DNA from: Thermohalobaculum sp039513195
Lineage (GTDB): Bacteria > Pseudomonadota > Alphaproteobacteria > Rhodobacterales > Rhodobacteraceae
Length of the DNA stretch: 64,000 bases
NCBI GenBank assembly: GCA_039513195.1
Contig: JBCCRM010000003.1
Coordinates: 158,822-222,821 of the forward strand
Direction of reading: 5' to 3'
Position 1 is the first letter of the stretch; every line of letters begins with the position of its first letter. The notes beneath the pieces were generated by a model, which saw nothing but the letters and a program-made list of their open reading frames with translations, searched no databases and was not told the origin of the DNA. This document shows positions 17,480 to 26,198 of the stretch, in pieces. A program made the position numbers and the translations under genes.

Positions 17480-18675
17480 TCGGTTTCGTTGAGCGCAATA
17501 TCGACCCAGACAAGACGATGATCCGAACTCACGGGCTTCGAGCCATCGCCGATCAGCCGGCTGAGCTTGTCGGTTGCTGCGGGCCAGAAGACGCCGCTGC
17601 CGAGGACCAGCAGATCGGCAGATGGCAGCATGTAGTCCACGCGCAAATTGCCGGGGCCGGGGCGGTCGCGCCAGTCTGCGGTATCTTGGGCCGCTGGCGT
17701 ACGATGGGTCCGGTTGGCGCCGCCCTGACTTTCGGCCATCTCGGCGCCACCATCGCTTTCGGGCGTTGGGTCTTGAACCTGTGGATGCTCAAGCAAGTCG
17801 GCGATTCCGCGGCGGCGGGCTTCGCCATCCGCCGGGTCGGCATTAAGATCGCCCAGCACCACGAAGGATTGGCCCTCGGCAACCCCGCCCTGTTTGCCCA
17901 TATCGTCGATAAGCCAGGGCGCATTGTCGATCATCCCGACCACCAGGCGAAGCTCGTCCGCATTGCGCCGGCCGTTGCGATCCTCCGGCCCATCGAAGAC
18001 CGGCGGGGTCGGGTGGCTCGCAATCAGCGAAAGCGTCCGCCCATCGGGCATTTGCAGCGGCGCGATGAGATGGGTCTTGGAACTCAGCCGCAGCGCCTCC
18101 CACACCGGATCCGGGTGGAAGGGCGTTCCGTCCGACATTGTCGGACGGTCGGCCCCCGGCAGATCCGCCCAGCGGAACAGGCGATAGCTGCGCATGGGAC
18201 CGGCGAACGGAAAGCGACTGAGGATCGCCATGCCGTATTGTCCGGGAAAGCGGCCGAAACCCCAGGCGTCCTCCGGCCCGGCAACCCGCCCGTCGCCATC
18301 CAGATCCAGGCCCGATGGCACGCCGGTATTGGTCTGCGGCAGATGCGCATGCAGATAGTCGAGGCCGGGCAAGCGCCGCACCCCTTGCGCCAAAAGCGCC
18401 CGAAACCCGTCCAACGCCAGACCGTCGGGATCGCGGTCGATCTCGTTGATCAGCAGGATGTCGGGGCGCACCCGAAGGACGATCTCTGCCACGGACCGAA
18501 CCTGACGGTCGCGCTTGGCGATATGGTCGATCAAAACCCCGGCGCCTTGGCGCGACAGCGCTGCATTGAAGGTCGCGATCCGGATGGCGCCCTCTGGCTT
18601 CGGGAGGTCCTGCGCGACCGCAGACCCCGCGAGGCCGAGGGCCAGGACTGCCGCTATCCAGAGGTGTCGAGCCAC
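17476..18675 (-). CDS. Secreted endonuclease/exonuclease/phosphatase-family protein
   Basis: The 399-residue protein has a signal peptide (MARHLWIAAVLALGLAGSAVAQ) and an EEP fold: IRIATFNAAL with the metal-site Asn, DILLINEIDRDPDG with the catalytic Glu, LIASHPTPP, FVVLGDLNADPADG, LRVDYMLPS and the terminal SSDHRLVWVDI. Members cleave DNA, phosphoinositides or sphingomyelin; this one, exported and without a nuclease-specific domain, is probably a periplasmic or extracellular phosphodiesterase of unknown substrate. The ATG overlaps the leuD 3' end by 22 bases. The TAG stop lies in the terminal inverted repeat of repeat copy 2, so the C-terminus may have been reset by that insertion. Confidence 0.88.
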   Translation of the reverse strand: MARHLWIAAVLALGLAGSAVAQDLPKPEGAIRIATFNAALSRQGAGVLIDHIAKRDRQVRSVAEIVLRVRPDILLINEIDRDPDGLALDGFRALLAQGVRRLPGLDYLHAHLPQTNTGVPSGLDLDGDGRVAGPEDAWGFGRFPGQYGMAILSRFPFAGPMRSYRLFRWADLPGADRPTMSDGTPFHPDPVWEALRLSSKTHLIAPLQMPDGRTLSLIASHPTPPVFDGPEDRNGRRNADELRLVVGMIDNAPWLIDDMGKQGGVAEGQSFVVLGDLNADPADGEARRRGIADLLEHPQVQDPTPESDGGAEMAESQGGANRTHRTPAAQDTADWRDRPGPGNLRVDYMLPSADLLVLGSGVFWPAATDKLSRLIGDGSKPVSSDHRLVWVDIALNETD

Positions 18676-19271
18676 GGGGTCGCCGCCCGGCGCCTGGCCT
18701 CATAGGCCTCGATCTCCGGCGATCTCTGCATGGTAAGACCGATATCGTCGAGCCCGTTCAACAGGCAGTGTTTTCGGAACGGATCGATCTCGAAGGCAAC
18801 GCTGCCGCCATCGGGGCGCGAAATCACCTGCTCCACCAGATCCACGGTCACCACCGCGTTCGCGCCCTTCTCGGCATCCTCCATCAGATTGTCGATCTGC
18901 TCCTGCGGCAGAACGATCGGCAGAATACCGTTCTTGAAGCAGTTGTTATAGAAGATGTCCGCGAAGGACGTCGACAACACGCAGCGGATCCCGAAATCCG
19001 CCAACGCCCAGGGCGCATGCTCCCGCGAGGAACCACAGCCGAAATTGTCCCCTGCCACCAGGATCTTCGCCTCGCGATAAGCGGGCCTGTTCAGCACGAA
19101 ATCCGGGTTCTCGGAGCCATCGTCCCGATAGCGCATCTCGTCGAAGAGGTTTTTGCCCAGCCCGGTGCGCTTGATCGTCTTCAGGAACTGCTTCGGGATG
19201 ATCATGTCCGTGTCGACATTGACCAGTGGCATCGGCGCTGCCACCCCGGTGAGCGTCGTGAATTTCTGCAT
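18654..19271 (-). CDS. leuD: 3-isopropylmalate dehydratase small subunit
   Basis: Small (swivel) subunit of isopropylmalate isomerase in leucine synthesis; works with LeuC. The 205-residue product starts MQKFTTLTGVAAPMPLVNVD at 19271 behind AGGAGGAG. Conserved blocks are NVDTDMIIPKQFLKTIKRTG, the serine loop GDNFGCGSSREHAPWAL and DIFYNNCFKNGILPI. Normal length. LeuC lies 2.1 kb away on the same strand, separated by two plus-strand genes, so the two subunits are not in one simple operon. Confidence 0.96.
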   Translation of the reverse strand: MQKFTTLTGVAAPMPLVNVDTDMIIPKQFLKTIKRTGLGKNLFDEMRYRDDGSENPDFVLNRPAYREAKILVAGDNFGCGSSREHAPWALADFGIRCVLSTSFADIFYNNCFKNGILPIVLPQEQIDNLMEDAEKGANAVVTVDLVEQVISRPDGGSVAFEIDPFRKHCLLNGLDDIGLTMQRSPEIEAYEARRRAATPWLDTSG

Positions 19272-19428
19272 GGCCGGCTCCTCCTCGCGCCTTGTTAAAC
19301 ATGCCGGCTCCGCCGCTCGCAAGCAATGACACCGCCGTGACGCGATTTCATTTGGGCGTCTCCAGTGCCCCCACCATCTGACAGTCATGACGCGAGAAGA
19401 AGAGACGCTTCCAGCGGAGGACAACACC

Positions 19429-19803
19429 ATGACCAAGACTCGAACCACCCTGATCGCCCTGGCAATTCTAACCGCAAGCGCCGGTCTGTCCGGCCCCGCG
19501 GCCGCGGCACCGATTGGCGCGCTGGTAGAGGACCGGGCCGCCCTGGTGCAACCGGCGCTGGTGACCGCGCCGGCTCTCTTCACCGGAGAGGCCGCAGCCC
19601 CGGTCACCGAGGCACGCTTCCGCCATCGCGGCTTTCGCGGTCGCAGCTTCGGCTTTCGACGCGGGTTCGGCCACCGGAAAGGCTTTGGCTTCCGCCGCGG
19701 CCTTGGGGTGAGAAAGAAGTTCGGCTTCGGCGGTTCCAAATTCATTGGCGGCGGGTTCGGCAAGAAAAAGGTGTTTGGCGCCCCGGTGATCATCATCAAG
19801 TGA
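19429..19803 (+). CDS. Small exported basic protein rich in Gly, Phe, Arg and Lys
   Basis: Not a family I recognise. The start at 19429 (GGAGGACAACACC upstream) gives 124 residues with a clean signal peptide (MTKTRTTLIALAILTASAGL then SGPAAAAP). After about 35 ordinary residues the mature chain becomes low-complexity: repeated FRHRGFRGRSFGFRRGFGHR-like units followed by KKFGFGG and GGGFGKKKVFG, ending in hydrophobic APVIIIK. The mature tail has no acidic residues, so it is strongly cationic. Possible roles are binding of envelope polymers, nucleic acid or lipopolysaccharide. It is divergent from leuD with 157 bases between starts. Confidence 0.75.
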   Translation: MTKTRTTLIALAILTASAGLSGPAAAAPIGALVEDRAALVQPALVTAPALFTGEAAAPVTEARFRHRGFRGRSFGFRRGFGHRKGFGFRRGLGVRKKFGFGGSKFIGGGFGKKKVFGAPVIIIK

Positions 19804-19881
19804 CCGCGACCGGCCTGGGCGTCCGCTGCCGGGCGCCCATGCCGCAGCGCCGCGATAGGCGATCTGGCCTAGACGGTGCGC

Positions 19882-21105
19882 ATGGATCTCGGCTTTTACC
19901 GGCAGAATGCGCGTTGGCTCGGCACCGGGTATGGGCTGGCGCTGACCTCCTCCTTCGGACAGACATTCTTCTTGGCGCTCTTCGCCGGCGAGGTGATGGC
20001 TGCCCATGGCATCACCGACGGCACCTGGGGCACGCTCTACACCGCCGCCACCCTCACTTCGGCTTTTTGCCTGGTCCAGGTCGGCAAACTGGTCGACACG
20101 GTCCCGATCGCGCGCGTCGCCGCTGTCGTGCTGGTCATCTACGCGCTGGCGGCGGTCGGCATGGCGGCCTCCACCTCGCTCTGGCTGCTCCTGCCCGTCG
20201 TGGGGGCGTTGCGGTTCTGCGGGCAAGGCATGATGAGCCATCTCGCCATGACCTCCATGGCGCGTTGGTTTGCGGCCAGACGCGGGCAAGCGGTGGCTTT
20301 CGCGGGCCTCGGCTTCTCAACGGGCGAGGCGCTGATCCCGATCCTCGCGGTGGCCGCCGCCGGTTTTCTCGGTTGGCGCGGCGTCTGGCTGATGGCAGCG
20401 GCGATCCTGCTCTGCCTCTGCTTACCGGTTTTCCTCTGGCTGCTCAACGAGCGGCGGATCCCGCAGGGCACCTTGGACGCTGCGGAGGGGGCGGGCATGG
20501 GCGGGCGCCACTGGACGCGGGGCGAAGTGCTCCGCTTTTGGGCCTTCTGGGCGATGATCCCCGGTCTGCTGGCCCCGGGTTTCATCGGCACGGTCGCCTT
20601 CTTCCATCTCGCCCATGTGAGCGCGGTCAAAGGCTGGCCGATTGCCGAGATGACGCTCGGATACCCGGCCTATGCGGGGCTCACCGTGCTTACCTCCTTC
20701 GCCATGGGGGCGGTGCTCGACCGGGTCGGTGCGCTGAGGCTCTTGCCGGTCTACCTGCTGCCGATGGGTGCTGGGATCGCGCTGCTCGATATCTCGGGCG
20801 AGATCTGGTCCTGGTACGCCATGTTGGCGCTGTTCGGCGTCACTCAGGGCGGCGCAATCGCTGTGATGGGGGCGCTTTGGGCGGAGCTCTACGGCACCCG
20901 CCATCTAGGCGCGGTCCGGGCGCTAGGGATCTCGGTGATGGTTGTTTCGACGGCAATCGGGCCGGGGGTCACGGGGCTCCTGATCGATGCCGGCATCCCG
21001 TTTCCGGACCAGGGTGTGGCCATGGGGCTGTGGTGCGTGCTCGCCTCCGTAACCTTTGCGAGCATTGCGCAAAGACTGCGCGCCCAGCGCGCGGCCTTTT
21101 CCTAA
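19882..21105 (+). CDS. Major facilitator superfamily transporter
   Basis: A 407-residue inner-membrane permease with about 12 hydrophobic segments, beginning MDLGFYRQNARWLGTGYGLA. The loop between segments two and three contains GKLVDTVPIARVA, the degenerate counterpart of the MFS motif A. Residues 119 onward (LAMTSMARWFAARRGQAVAF) match the monocarboxylate/oxalate-formate-like branch in appearance. Substrate unknown. A GTG two codons earlier (19876) is an alternative start; no clear ribosome site precedes either. It lies between the secreted basic protein and leuC, which is convergent. Confidence 0.85.
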   Translation: MDLGFYRQNARWLGTGYGLALTSSFGQTFFLALFAGEVMAAHGITDGTWGTLYTAATLTSAFCLVQVGKLVDTVPIARVAAVVLVIYALAAVGMAASTSLWLLLPVVGALRFCGQGMMSHLAMTSMARWFAARRGQAVAFAGLGFSTGEALIPILAVAAAGFLGWRGVWLMAAAILLCLCLPVFLWLLNERRIPQGTLDAAEGAGMGGRHWTRGEVLRFWAFWAMIPGLLAPGFIGTVAFFHLAHVSAVKGWPIAEMTLGYPAYAGLTVLTSFAMGAVLDRVGALRLLPVYLLPMGAGIALLDISGEIWSWYAMLALFGVTQGGAIAVMGALWAELYGTRHLGAVRALGISVMVVSTAIGPGVTGLLIDAGIPFPDQGVAMGLWCVLASVTFASIAQRLRAQRAAFS

Positions 21106-21407
21106 TCGCATAGCGACACCCAGCGCGAAGGACCTGGCCCGGCCCGTCCTTGCGGGGGCGACACGGATGGGCATCGACCCGGGCCGCACGCGGCCTCAGA
21201 CGGAGCGGAGATGCCCTCTCCCGCTTAGTGGGCGGAGTGCGCTGGCCGACTCCTCCAAAGGAAATGCCGTTCTGAGCAGGGCGCCCGCTGCCTACCCACA
21301 AGCGTCGGCGTCGAAGCCGGCCGCGCGCGCCTGCGCCGCCACGCCCCGGGACGTTCACGCGGCCCCTTGCGGCGGCTCGGGTGAGCGCGACCAGACGGTC
21401 AGGCGTC
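21106..21407. other. Intergenic gap, nothing identified
   Basis: 302 GC-rich bases between the convergent MFS and leuC genes. I see no gene with a credible start, no strong hairpin with a T-run and no repeat. Confidence 0.5.
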
Positions 21408-22814
21408 TCAGATCAGCTCCCGCACATCGGTCAAGCGCCCGGTGATCGCGGCCGCAGCGGCCATGGCCGGGGACATCAGATGGGTGCGCCCGCCCTTGCC
21501 CTGCCGGCCTTCGAAATTGCGGTTCGACGTCGACGCGCAGCGCTCGCCGGGTTTCAACTGATCCGGGTTCATGCCAAGGCACATCGAACAACCGGCCATG
21601 CGCCAGTCGAACCCGGCCTCCACCAGTTTCTGCGCAATGCCCTCTTCCTCGGCCTGCGCGCGGACCAGGCCGGAGCCGGGCACCACCATCGCCCGCAGTC
21701 CGTCTTTGACCCGCCGCCCATCCATCACTTTGACCACCTCGCGCAGATCCTCGATCCGCGCATTGGTGCAGGAGCCGATAAAGACGGCATCGATCTCCAC
21801 GTCCTGAAGCCTCATTCCGGGCGCCAACCCCATGTAATCCAGAGACCGGCGTGCGGCATCGATCTTGCCGCCCTCGAAGCTCTCTGGGGTCGGCACGATC
21901 CCGGTGATAGGCAGCACATCCTCCGGCGACGTTCCCCAGGTCACAACCGGCGCGATCTCGGCCGCTTCCAGCACCAGATCCTTGTCGAACGCAGCGCCCT
22001 GATCGGTGAAGAGGGTGCGCCAATAGCTCTCCGCCATCTCCCAGGCAGCCCCTTTCGGTGCCTTCGGCCGCCCTTTTAGATAGGCATAGGTGATGTCGTC
22101 CGGCGCGATCAGCCCGGCCCGCGCGCCCCCCTCGATCGCCATATTGCAGACGGTCATCCGACCCTCCATCGAGAGGCCTCTGATCGCCTCCCCGCAATAC
22201 TCGATCACATGGCCATTGCCGCCCGCGGTCCCGGTCCGCCCGATCACCGACAGCGTGATGTCCTTCGCCGTAACGCCCACCGGCAGGCTGCCGCGCACCT
22301 CGACCCGCATATTCTTCGACTTCTTCTGGATCAGCGTTTGGGTTGCCAGCACATGCTCGACCTCCGAAGTGCCGATGCCGTGCGCGAGCGCGCCGAATGC
22401 ACCATGGGTGGCAGTGTGGCTGTCGCCGCAAACAATGGTCATTCCAGGCTGGGTCAGCCCCTGTTCCGGCCCGATGATATGCACGATCCCCTGGCGGACA
22501 TCGTCGACATCGAAAATCTCGATCCCGAAATCGGCGGCATTCTTTCGCAGCGCCTCCACCTGGATCCGGCTTTGCGCGTCCTCGATCCCTTCTTCCCGAT
22601 CCAGCGAGGTCGGCACGTTGTGATCGGGGACCGCCAAGGTTGCCTTCGGATCTCTGACGGCGCGCCCGGTCATACGAAGCCCTTCGAAGGCCTGGGGGCT
22701 GGTGACCTCATGGACCAAATGCCGATCGATAAACAGCAGGCACGTGCCGTCCTCTTCCTGATGCACCAAATGTGCATCCCATATCTTGTCGTACAGCGTC
22801 TTCGGCGTCGTCAT
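21408..22814 (-). CDS. leuC: 3-isopropylmalate dehydratase large subunit
   Basis: Iron-sulfur (4Fe-4S) aconitase-family subunit of isopropylmalate isomerase. The 468-residue protein starts MTTPKTLYDKIWDAHLVHQE at 22814; the frame is open nine codons further but the conserved start is here. Cluster ligands are in VFIGSCTNARIEDL and AGCSMCLGMNPD, with the typical CGDSHTATHGAFGALAHGIG and RNFEGRQGKGGRTHLMSP motifs. Normal length. LeuD is downstream on the same strand after two inverted genes. Confidence 0.97.
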   Translation of the reverse strand: MTTPKTLYDKIWDAHLVHQEEDGTCLLFIDRHLVHEVTSPQAFEGLRMTGRAVRDPKATLAVPDHNVPTSLDREEGIEDAQSRIQVEALRKNAADFGIEIFDVDDVRQGIVHIIGPEQGLTQPGMTIVCGDSHTATHGAFGALAHGIGTSEVEHVLATQTLIQKKSKNMRVEVRGSLPVGVTAKDITLSVIGRTGTAGGNGHVIEYCGEAIRGLSMEGRMTVCNMAIEGGARAGLIAPDDITYAYLKGRPKAPKGAAWEMAESYWRTLFTDQGAAFDKDLVLEAAEIAPVVTWGTSPEDVLPITGIVPTPESFEGGKIDAARRSLDYMGLAPGMRLQDVEIDAVFIGSCTNARIEDLREVVKVMDGRRVKDGLRAMVVPGSGLVRAQAEEEGIAQKLVEAGFDWRMAGCSMCLGMNPDQLKPGERCASTSNRNFEGRQGKGGRTHLMSPAMAAAAAITGRLTDVRELI

Positions 22815-23035
22815 GTCGTGCTCCAGGTGGGCGATCCGCATTGCGCGATGCTGCCGATGGCCACGGTCGCCGGATCCTTACCGGCCACCGCGCTTTCGGG
22901 CAATGCTACCTCCGCCCTTTCCTCACTTTCTTAACCCATTAGCGTGCAGTGCTACAGTGGGCAAGCTGACGGGCGCCCGTGTCGGTGGTGAGGTCGCAGG
23001 CAGCGCGTCCACCCAACGAGGACCGCATCGTAGCA

Positions 23036-23875
23036 ATGACGCCACAGCCCTTCCCCTCGATCGATGCCTTTCTCGTCTCGCCGGTCTGGAACGCCTGCCC
23101 GACGGGCGTCCTGGGCGTGATCCTGGCCGACCATCCGATCTGCCTCCCGCCGATGCTCGACGATCTTGACCGGAGCGGGGTGGCGCGCAGTATCGTTTTG
23201 GCCCATTGTGCCGATACCGCGCTACGCCGCGGCCCTTGGATCGCCTTGGGGTCGGACCCCGATGCCGCGACCACCGCACTCAACCGTCTGATCGACGCTT
23301 TCGACGGCCGCTGGGTGCTGTCGCTGCGCGCCGGATCCTTCTTCCGCTTCCCGTTCTGCGAAACCCGGCGCATTGGCGACCTCACCGCCTTTCTAGAGGC
23401 TGAACAGCGCCGCGTGCTGTTCGCCTATGAGCTAGACCTCTACACGACAGACGACCTCGATTGGCAGGCAGATCCCAGGCACGGTCGCTGGTCGACCGAC
23501 CGGCTCGGCCATTTCGCGTTCGACCATGGCGATGGCCGCCTCGACCTGCATGGCGGCCTATCCTGGCGTTTCTTGGAGGCGTTCGGCGAGTACCCGGATC
23601 AGTTGGCCCATCCGGTGCTGTTTCGGGCCGAGCGCGGGGTGCATCTTGACCGGGACGGGCGCTTTCGGGACGAGCGCTACACGCGCATCTCCTGTCCCTG
23701 GCATCGCAGCCCGACTGGCGCCGTGATGAGCCTGCGCCGCCTGTATCACCTGGCGTGCCGATCCGACTTTGAGAGCGTCCGCCAGAGGCTGCTCTGGCGC
23801 GGCTCGATGTCCGTGGATTGGGCGTCCCAGCAGCTGTTGGAGGAGGGTATGATGGAGCCGGGGCAATGGTTCTAA
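23036..23875 (+). CDS. Unknown 279-residue protein
   Basis: I do not recognise the family. The likely start is the ATG at 23036 (MTPQPFPSIDAFLVSPVWNA); the frame is open 19 codons further up. The protein is soluble-looking and rich in Arg, Asp and aromatic residues, with no signal peptide or membrane segment. Notable segments are FFRFPFCETRRIGDLTAFLE, VLFAYELDLYTTDDLDW and DGRFRDERYTRISCPWHRSP. The plain alternation of short strands and helices and the acidic DLYTTDDLDW could suggest a glycosyltransferase-like or nucleotide-dependent enzyme, but this is only a guess. Its stop overlaps the end of the convergent rimI gene by 4 bases. Confidence 0.7.
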   Translation: MTPQPFPSIDAFLVSPVWNACPTGVLGVILADHPICLPPMLDDLDRSGVARSIVLAHCADTALRRGPWIALGSDPDAATTALNRLIDAFDGRWVLSLRAGSFFRFPFCETRRIGDLTAFLEAEQRRVLFAYELDLYTTDDLDWQADPRHGRWSTDRLGHFAFDHGDGRLDLHGGLSWRFLEAFGEYPDQLAHPVLFRAERGVHLDRDGRFRDERYTRISCPWHRSPTGAVMSLRRLYHLACRSDFESVRQRLLWRGSMSVDWASQQLLEEGMMEPGQWF

Positions 23876-24327
23876 GCTGCGTCCCCAACCAACGGGTTGA
23901 CCAAGATCAGGGCATCTTCCCGTCCGCCCCCCGGCACCGCGTAGTAATCGCGACGGCGCCCCGTCTCCGCAAATCCGGCCGCTGCGTAGAGCGCGCGCGC
24001 CGCCCGGTTGCCGAGCCGAACCTCGAGAAATAGACGGGCGGCCCCACGCTCCCGCGCAACCGAAAGCGCCCGGTCCAGCAACGCACGCCCCAACCCCTGT
24101 CGGCGCGCATCCAAGATCACGGCGAGCGTCAGGATCTCCGCCTCGTCACTGGCAAAGCGCATCAGCAAAACGCCGTGCCGGATGGGTAGATCGGCGATGA
24201 CGACGATGTTCGGACGGTCGAGGAAATCTTCCGCAGCCCAGGCTTGCTCGGGTTCGTCCATCGCGCATGTGGCGATCTGGGCCAAGCGCGCGGCAAGGGC
24301 CTGATCTGGACGGAGCAGACCGACCAT
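23872..24327 (-). CDS. rimI: Ribosomal-protein-alanine N-acetyltransferase RimI-like
   Basis: GNAT acetyltransferase of 151 residues, start MVGLLRPDQALAARLAQIAT at 24327. The acetyl-CoA site appears as LTLAVILDARRQGLGRALLD (the Q/RxxGxG motif), followed by GAARLFLEVRLGNRAARALY and YAAAGFAETGRRRDYYAVPG, a sequence typical of RimI. It follows tsaB with 4 bases between, the usual alphaproteobacterial tsaB-rimI pair. In E. coli RimI acetylates S18; the specificity here is inferred. Confidence 0.88.
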   Translation of the reverse strand: MVGLLRPDQALAARLAQIATCAMDEPEQAWAAEDFLDRPNIVVIADLPIRHGVLLMRFASDEAEILTLAVILDARRQGLGRALLDRALSVARERGAARLFLEVRLGNRAARALYAAAGFAETGRRRDYYAVPGGGREDALILVNPLVGDAA

Positions 24328-24331
24328 CGGA

Positions 24332-24928
24332 TCAGTCGAGTAGGACCGGCGCTTGTGTCTCAGGCAAGACCGCATCCGGCGGCGCGAGGTAGAGCGGGGC
24401 AGCCGGGCGGGTGCCGCACCCTCTCCCGGCCAGTCTGGCAATGAGTGCCGCCGATGGCGTGGGATGCTCTGCCAGCCGTCCGTTCACTATCACACCAAGA
24501 TCCCGGCCAACGGCAGGCTGGGGCGGTGCCACTGCGGTCCCGCCAGGCTCGAAGCTCTGAGAAAAAGTTGCCCCGCGACCTGTCGTCAGGCTCACGGTGA
24601 CAGGGGCGCCGGGCTGCCCATCCTGTGCCGTTGTCGCCAAGGCTTCGAAACGGTCGATCCCAGCAACAGGTATTCCGAGAGCCAAACCGAGGCCGCGGGA
24701 GGCCGCCACCGAGATGCGGATCCCGGTGAACGACCCGGGCCCTGTACCAACACCAATAGCGGACAGGTCGGTGAGAGGCCGTTGCATCTCCTGCGCCGCA
24801 TCTTCGATCAGACCCAGCAGAAGGCCCTCATGGCCTCGGCCCATGTCGCGCTGCCGTTCAACGATCCGGGATTGGCCGATCAAGGCAATCGCCGCTGCAC
24901 CGGCCGAGCAGTCAATCCCCAGCAGCAA
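24332..24928 (-). CDS. tsaB: tRNA threonylcarbamoyladenosine synthesis protein TsaB
   Basis: ASKHA-fold partner of TsaD in t6A modification of ANN-decoding tRNAs. The 198-residue product begins with MLLGIDCSAGAAAIALIGQ and contains the diagnostic GVGTGPGSFTGIRISVAASR block and the LALGIPVAGIDRFEALA segment. The start is a TTG at 24928, three bases after the nfu stop; no in-frame ATG lies near. It precedes rimI. The C-terminal part is Pro/Ala-rich and weakly conserved, as in the family. Confidence 0.92.
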   Translation of the reverse strand: MLLGIDCSAGAAAIALIGQSRIVERQRDMGRGHEGLLLGLIEDAAQEMQRPLTDLSAIGVGTGPGSFTGIRISVAASRGLGLALGIPVAGIDRFEALATTAQDGQPGAPVTVSLTTGRGATFSQSFEPGGTAVAPPQPAVGRDLGVIVNGRLAEHPTPSAALIARLAGRGCGTRPAAPLYLAPPDAVLPETQAPVLLD

Positions 24929-24931
24929 GTC

Positions 24932-25492
24932 TCAAACGCCGACCGGCCGCACCTCGACCACCTCAGGGATGTAGTGGCGCAGCAAATTCTCGATACCGTG
25001 TTTCAGGGTAAGGGTCGACGACGGACAACCGGCACAGGCCCCCTGCATATGCAGATAGACCACCCCGCGGTCATAGCCGTGAAAGGTGATGTCGCCGCCG
25101 TCCTGGGCCACAGCCGGGCGTACCCGTGTGTCGAGCAGTTCTTTGATCTGTCCCACCACAGCTTCGTCAGGTCCGCTATGCTCCGCGTGTCCGACCGTCG
25201 GACCATCGCCGCGCATAACTGGGTCGCCGGATTGGTAGTGCTCCATCATCGCGCCCAGCAATGCCGGCTTGATATGCGCCCAATCAACCGCTTCCGTTTT
25301 GGTGACAGTGATGAAGTCTGGGCCCAGAAAGACCCCGGTCACGCCGTCGACTCCGAAAACGCGGGCCGCCAGGGGCGACGCATCGGCCCCCGAGGCGCTC
25401 GGGAAATCCGCCGATCCGGCCGGCATCACCGCTTTGCCAGGCAGAAACTTCAGGGTCTGCGGGTTCGGGGTTGCTTCGGTCTGAATGAACAT
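24932..25492 (-). CDS. NfuA/NifU-like iron-sulfur scaffold protein
   Basis: 186-residue two-domain protein. The N-terminal Nfu_N domain begins MFIQTEATPNPQTLKFLPGK, and the C-terminal NifU domain carries VRPAVAQDGGDITFHGYDRG and the cluster-binding GACAGCPSS (Cys-x2-Cys), then the LKHGIENLLRHYIPEV segment. The family carries 4Fe-4S clusters to target enzymes such as LipA and aconitase. The start at 25492 is the beginning of the conserved domain; upstream open frame is not conserved. The tsaB start follows after 3 bases, so the genes are cotranscribed. Confidence 0.93.
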   Translation of the reverse strand: MFIQTEATPNPQTLKFLPGKAVMPAGSADFPSASGADASPLAARVFGVDGVTGVFLGPDFITVTKTEAVDWAHIKPALLGAMMEHYQSGDPVMRGDGPTVGHAEHSGPDEAVVGQIKELLDTRVRPAVAQDGGDITFHGYDRGVVYLHMQGACAGCPSSTLTLKHGIENLLRHYIPEVVEVRPVGV

Positions 25493-25570
25493 GCGGACAC
25501 TCCCATCTCTTGCGTTGGAAATGGACTGGCTGCGACATAAAATCAAGAATGGTTCTAAAGTTGACCCCCG

Positions 25571-26026
25571 TCAGCAGACCTCGTCTATGCGCTCCAGGCT
25601 CAAACTACCCGGCACCACGGTCACGGGAACGGGCATCCGCCCCCCCATCCTGCCGACGAGTTGGGTCACCAAGGGTCCGGGTCCTTCACCTTCGCCAGCA
25701 CCGAGGACGAGCACCCCAATCTCAGGATCCTCGCTAATCAGGGCGAGAACCTCCTCCGCCCGCTTCCCCTCACGAATCGCAAACTCGGGTGTGATGCCGG
25801 TCAGCGCCCGCAATTCGTCGGCCAATTCAGTCAGGCGGTCTTCGGCCTGTTCGCGCGCCTCGGCCCGCATCACTTCTGCCACGCCCATCCAGTGCTGAAA
25901 ATCCTCAGGCTCGATCACATACAACATGATCACGCCGCCGCCGGTCTTCGCGGCACGATGCGCGGCGAACCGCATGGCGTTCTGGCATTCCGGCGTGCCG
26001 TCGACGACGACCATGAATTTGCGCAC
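25571..26026 (-). CDS. Universal stress protein (UspA family)
   Basis: Single UspA domain of 151 residues. The start is a GTG at 26026, with GGAGGGG 5-6 bases upstream, giving VRKFMVVVDGTPECQNAMRF as the first strand. Other landmarks are VIMLYVIEP, the helix QAEDRLTELADELRALTGI, and the C-terminal loop VLVLGAGEGEGPGPLV, which lacks the full ATP-binding GxxGxxxS(S/T) signature (here GAGEGEGPGPLVTQLVG). It is likely a cytoplasmic stress-related protein; ATP binding is uncertain. It lies 78 bases upstream of nfu on the same strand. Confidence 0.88.
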   Translation of the reverse strand: MRKFMVVVDGTPECQNAMRFAAHRAAKTGGGVIMLYVIEPEDFQHWMGVAEVMRAEAREQAEDRLTELADELRALTGITPEFAIREGKRAEEVLALISEDPEIGVLVLGAGEGEGPGPLVTQLVGRMGGRMPVPVTVVPGSLSLERIDEVC

Positions 26027-26198
26027 GGCCCCTCCCGTATTTTGCTCAAAGATCGCGCATCTGCCCCGGCGAAGGCAAGCGTGGCGATTGTTGTCCCTTC
26101 CGCAACAATGTGATGCGGGATCGCGACGGCCGAACCTATTGATCGGCTGTAGGCTGCGCACGCATATGCTCCCCACGCAGACGAAAGGGAGCGGGACG

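Noticed and set aside
17212..18705. Plus-strand open frame opposite the endonuclease gene
   Set aside because: Antisense to a protein with a signal peptide and complete motifs; the shadow has none.
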